Shown here: in pieces, positions 61,548 through 64,000 of the stretch
Position numbering within the stretch: the first letter of the stretch is position 1
How the letters are laid out: each line of letters begins with the position of its first letter
Assembly: GCA_036785705.1 (NCBI GenBank)
Contig: JAWUZG010000071.1
Span: 682,001 to 746,000, forward strand
Length of the DNA stretch: 64,000 nucleotides
Source of the DNA: Acanthornis magna
Lineage: Eukaryota > Chordata > Aves > Passeriformes > Acanthizidae
Reading direction: 5' to 3'
The notes under the pieces: model-generated
Database searches by the model: none
What the model saw: only the letters and a program-made list of their open reading frames with translations
Told to the model about the DNA's origin: nothing
Translations under genes and position numbers: made by a program

Positions 61548-62029
61548 TGTAATGAATAACCTTGTGTTTGTTAATCAAATCTTGCTTAGGCTAGAGTAGA
61601 TAGTTAAAAGCTACATCAGGAAAGTTCATAAATCTAACCTTGTCTAAGTAAAAGAACAGATAGCGGAGCAAGGCCAGGGAACAATAAAAGGAACGTAAAC
61701 AATGTATGAGTCTCCCCCTCCCCGATTGTAAGAAGGACACAGAAAGGACATCAGAGGAAGACTATGGCCTTCAGCCCCACGACCACCAGAAGGCAGAAAA
61801 AAGACCCCCTGGCAACAAGTTGCGCAAGCGTAGAGTCATCGAAGAGAAACTGTACTGGAGAAAAAAGGATATAAAAACAGAGACTTTAGCGGGGGTGAGT
61901 TGCGCGCCGTGGCCGAGCAGAGACTCCCGGCCGCCCAGCGCTGTTTTGCTTGCTGTTGCTTGCTCAATAAATCAAATCATTTAATTGGCCTGGCTCCTCT
62001 CAATCTATTTTGACTTCTAACTTATAACA
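61548..62029 (+). mobile_element. Solo LTR of an endogenous retrovirus, antisense to OXR1
   Basis: 482 bp beginning TGTAATG and ending TAACA, flanked by the direct 4-bp duplication AGTC at 61544-61547 and 62030-62033. Inside, in + orientation, are a TATA box (tataaaa, 61870-61876), a GC-rich start region (about 61890-61940) and AATAAA at 61966-61971, the U3-R-U5 order of a retroviral LTR. No internal retroviral genes or second LTR are present, so it is a solo LTR left by recombination. The short target duplication fits a gammaretrovirus-like (ERV1) group, but the subfamily is not recognised. The 92-codon open frame inside it is not a gene. Confidence 0.8.
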
Positions 62030-62184
62030 AGTCTACTCAGAAGAATGACTGCTTCTCTTGAAACAAATATAATTTCTGTAAATTCAATACATAATTAAAA
62101 CCAAAAAAAGCAGCTTTTTTACATCTGAGCTCTTTCACTAATGATCATGAAAATGGAATTTTATTAATGCTGTCTAGATCTGGC

Positions 62185-62265
62185 CCAGAAAAGGTCATAG
62201 TGTTGATGGCAGTTGGATTAGATGATCCCTGTAGATCCCTTCCAACCAAAATATTGTATTCTATT
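62185..62265 (+). repeat. CR1 LINE 3'-end fragment
   Basis: 'cagttggattagatgatccc', 'tgtagatcccttccaacc' and a terminal 'attgtattctatt' correspond to the last ~80 bp of CR1 elements, including the ATTCT-type tail. It lies about 155 bp downstream of the solo LTR. Confidence 0.85.
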
Positions 62266-64000
62266 TTTTTCACTGCCCATATACTGCATGTGGACCTTCA
62301 GAACAGTCAGGGTGGAGAAAAGAGAAAATGGTAAGGTTGTATGACTGCTCTATCTGAAGAATTTAAGTGTTCAACACCAACTTCCAAAATTAGGTATAAC
62401 TCAGTAGAAAAAAAAAACAGTAATTGAGTTCATTAGAGAGCTCTTCATTTCCAGAATAACATTTTGTCCCAATTTGTTTGCTATTTCATGAACCTTCCTT
62501 GATAATTTAGTGCACAGGAAGCACTAAAACTTTTGGGGCAATAGATGATATTTTGCTGTGGTGTGCTGTCACACCTGACATATCATTCATGTCAACAAGC
62601 TCCAATGCTTTATAACTTGCTTTCAAGAGCACAGATAAGACTGCTTTAGCTGACAGCACAGGCCAAAAATTAAAGATTAAAAAGAAAAGCTTCATATGTT
62701 TGACATTGCTTATCTAAATACTAGAGAGTCACATCATCAGAGTAACACATATGAAGAAGCAGCTGCACACCAACCACTCACTGCAGCTGTCTTGCTTCAG
62801 ACTCAGTGTTAGCAATTCAAAAAATACCAACTTACCCCACCCAAACCCCACAGGCCAGGCTTGTTAGTATCTTAAGGAAACACCATCATATCAAGGGCAA
62901 AAGTCTGTGTGTGTGCAAGGCTACTCTCTACATAAGAAAAGCAAGTTTAAGAGACCTTCTATTGTAATGAAAGCTTTCTAGAGAAGACTGACAATGACCT
63001 GTCTAATGGCAAAGAATCCCAAACCTGTACATTGGCATGACCTTAGCACTTACAGAACATCCTAAAGCCTACCTTTGCAGACTCAAAGACACAGCTAGAA
63101 ACATAAAAGCTTCTTATCTTGGCCTTAGAAGAAAACCTGAACACCAATAGGTAGATATTCAACATGAAAATTAATTGGAAAGTGTATTTCCATGTAAAAT
63201 TTACTACAGCAATAGAAATTGAGAACTGAACATTCAGAACTATCAGGCTTTTATATGTATTTGACTAACCAGCTGATCACACATTTCACTCACAATTACT
63301 ATGAAGAACTGAAAGATTATAAAGTTATCTTGAAAACAACGGAGTTCTAACACCTCAGTAAGAGACAACCTATTTCATTCTTACCTATTTAAAAAACATA
63401 ATGAAACATTTCTGGCTCACAAGTTACTAGGCGTGGTCCACAGTTACTACATGAATATTTCAGGATGCTTCTCTAGAGAAGAAATGCTGCCCCAAATTAA
63501 CACAAATTAAATTCTTAATAATACACTAATTAGCATTAATATTTCTGCCATTTTTTACTATTACCTCCAAGGATCACTGAATATTAACCCAGGTAGTTAA
63601 GTAAAGCCCAGAGGCAGACAAAGAAACGTTTTGTTTCACTGCAAATTTTAATTACTCTTTTTTCAGACATGCCAATGTTTCTGACACTTTCTCTAATAAT
63701 TTCTGTAAGTCTTACAGGACAAATATCTTCTGTCTTCACTACCTTCTAACTTGTTTGCAGGAGTAAAAGCTTCCTTAAAACCTATTACTCAATAGATGTT
63801 GTTTCTACCACAGACAGAAACCAAGTGCTCTTGATTCTGTGAGGAAAAAAATTATAACATCAGAACAAAACATACAAGGGGGAGAATACAAGCCTTTAGA
63901 CAACTGTTTCAGAGCTACTCATTGTATTATGCTGGTCTTCCCTGAGAGATGGAAACTGCAGCAGCTCCAGCCTTTGAGACCTAACAGCACAGCTTTGCAT

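Larger units (their letters stand above)
59973..64000 (-). other. OXR1: OXR1 intron (partial) to window end
   Basis: At least 4 kb of intron; the next 5' exon is not in the window. It contains a T17 run, a solo LTR in antisense orientation and a short CR1 3' end. The rest is unremarkable. Confidence 0.8.

Noticed and set aside
61706..61984. 92-codon open frame on the + strand
   Set aside because: It is contained in the solo LTR and spans its TATA box and poly(A) signal; not a gene.
1..64000. CRISPR arrays, operons, phage, rRNA or tRNA genes
   Set aside because: Both strands were read for these. The window is vertebrate nuclear DNA with two split genes and shows none of them; an RNA gene too diverged to see by eye cannot be fully excluded.

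Overview
The window looks like vertebrate nuclear DNA from a bird. It is AT-rich and has short GT-AG introns. It is sprinkled with CR1 LINE fragments, some ending in the CR1-type ATTCT-rich tail. Two genes are recognised from their proteins: ABRA (STARS) on the + strand and OXR1 on the - strand. They converge tail to tail, as I recall for human 8q23. A turtle or crocodilian source cannot be excluded from sequence alone, but the compact introns favour a bird.

Layout. 1-6.1 kb is 5' flank of ABRA with one eroded CR1 scrap. ABRA is complete in two coding exons (6222-6955 and 11124-11601), with a likely poly(A) signal at 12293. About 4 kb of gene-free DNA follows. The OXR1 3'UTR occupies roughly 16.5-18.3 kb. 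From 18332 to 59972 lie the ten 3'-terminal coding exons of OXR1. Their lengths sum to 1965 nt (654 codons plus stop) with every splice phase matching. They encode the end of the GRAM-like domain, a long acidic disordered linker, a conserved block, and the complete TLDc domain. The 5' exons (LysM domain and start of the GRAM domain) lie beyond 64000. A separate first coding exon at 40805-40870 starts the short TLDc-only isoform.

The OXR1 introns hold all the other notable items. These are a CR1 copy with a damaged reverse transcriptase (26.4-27.8 kb), several smaller CR1 pieces, and a frameshifted Myb/SANT-like domain relic (32.2 kb). There is also an unidentified decayed coding-like stretch (24.9-25.5 kb) and a solo LTR with matching 4-bp target duplications (61.5-62.0 kb). 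A GC-rich patch near 42.8-42.96 kb may be the promoter or 5'UTR exon of the short isoform.

ABRA acts in striated muscle actin/Rho/MRTF-SRF signalling. OXR1 is a TLDc protein of oxidative-stress defence. They are syntenic neighbours, not a functional pathway. I see no rRNA, tRNA, CRISPR array or bacterial-style operon, and nothing I would call a new biological system.
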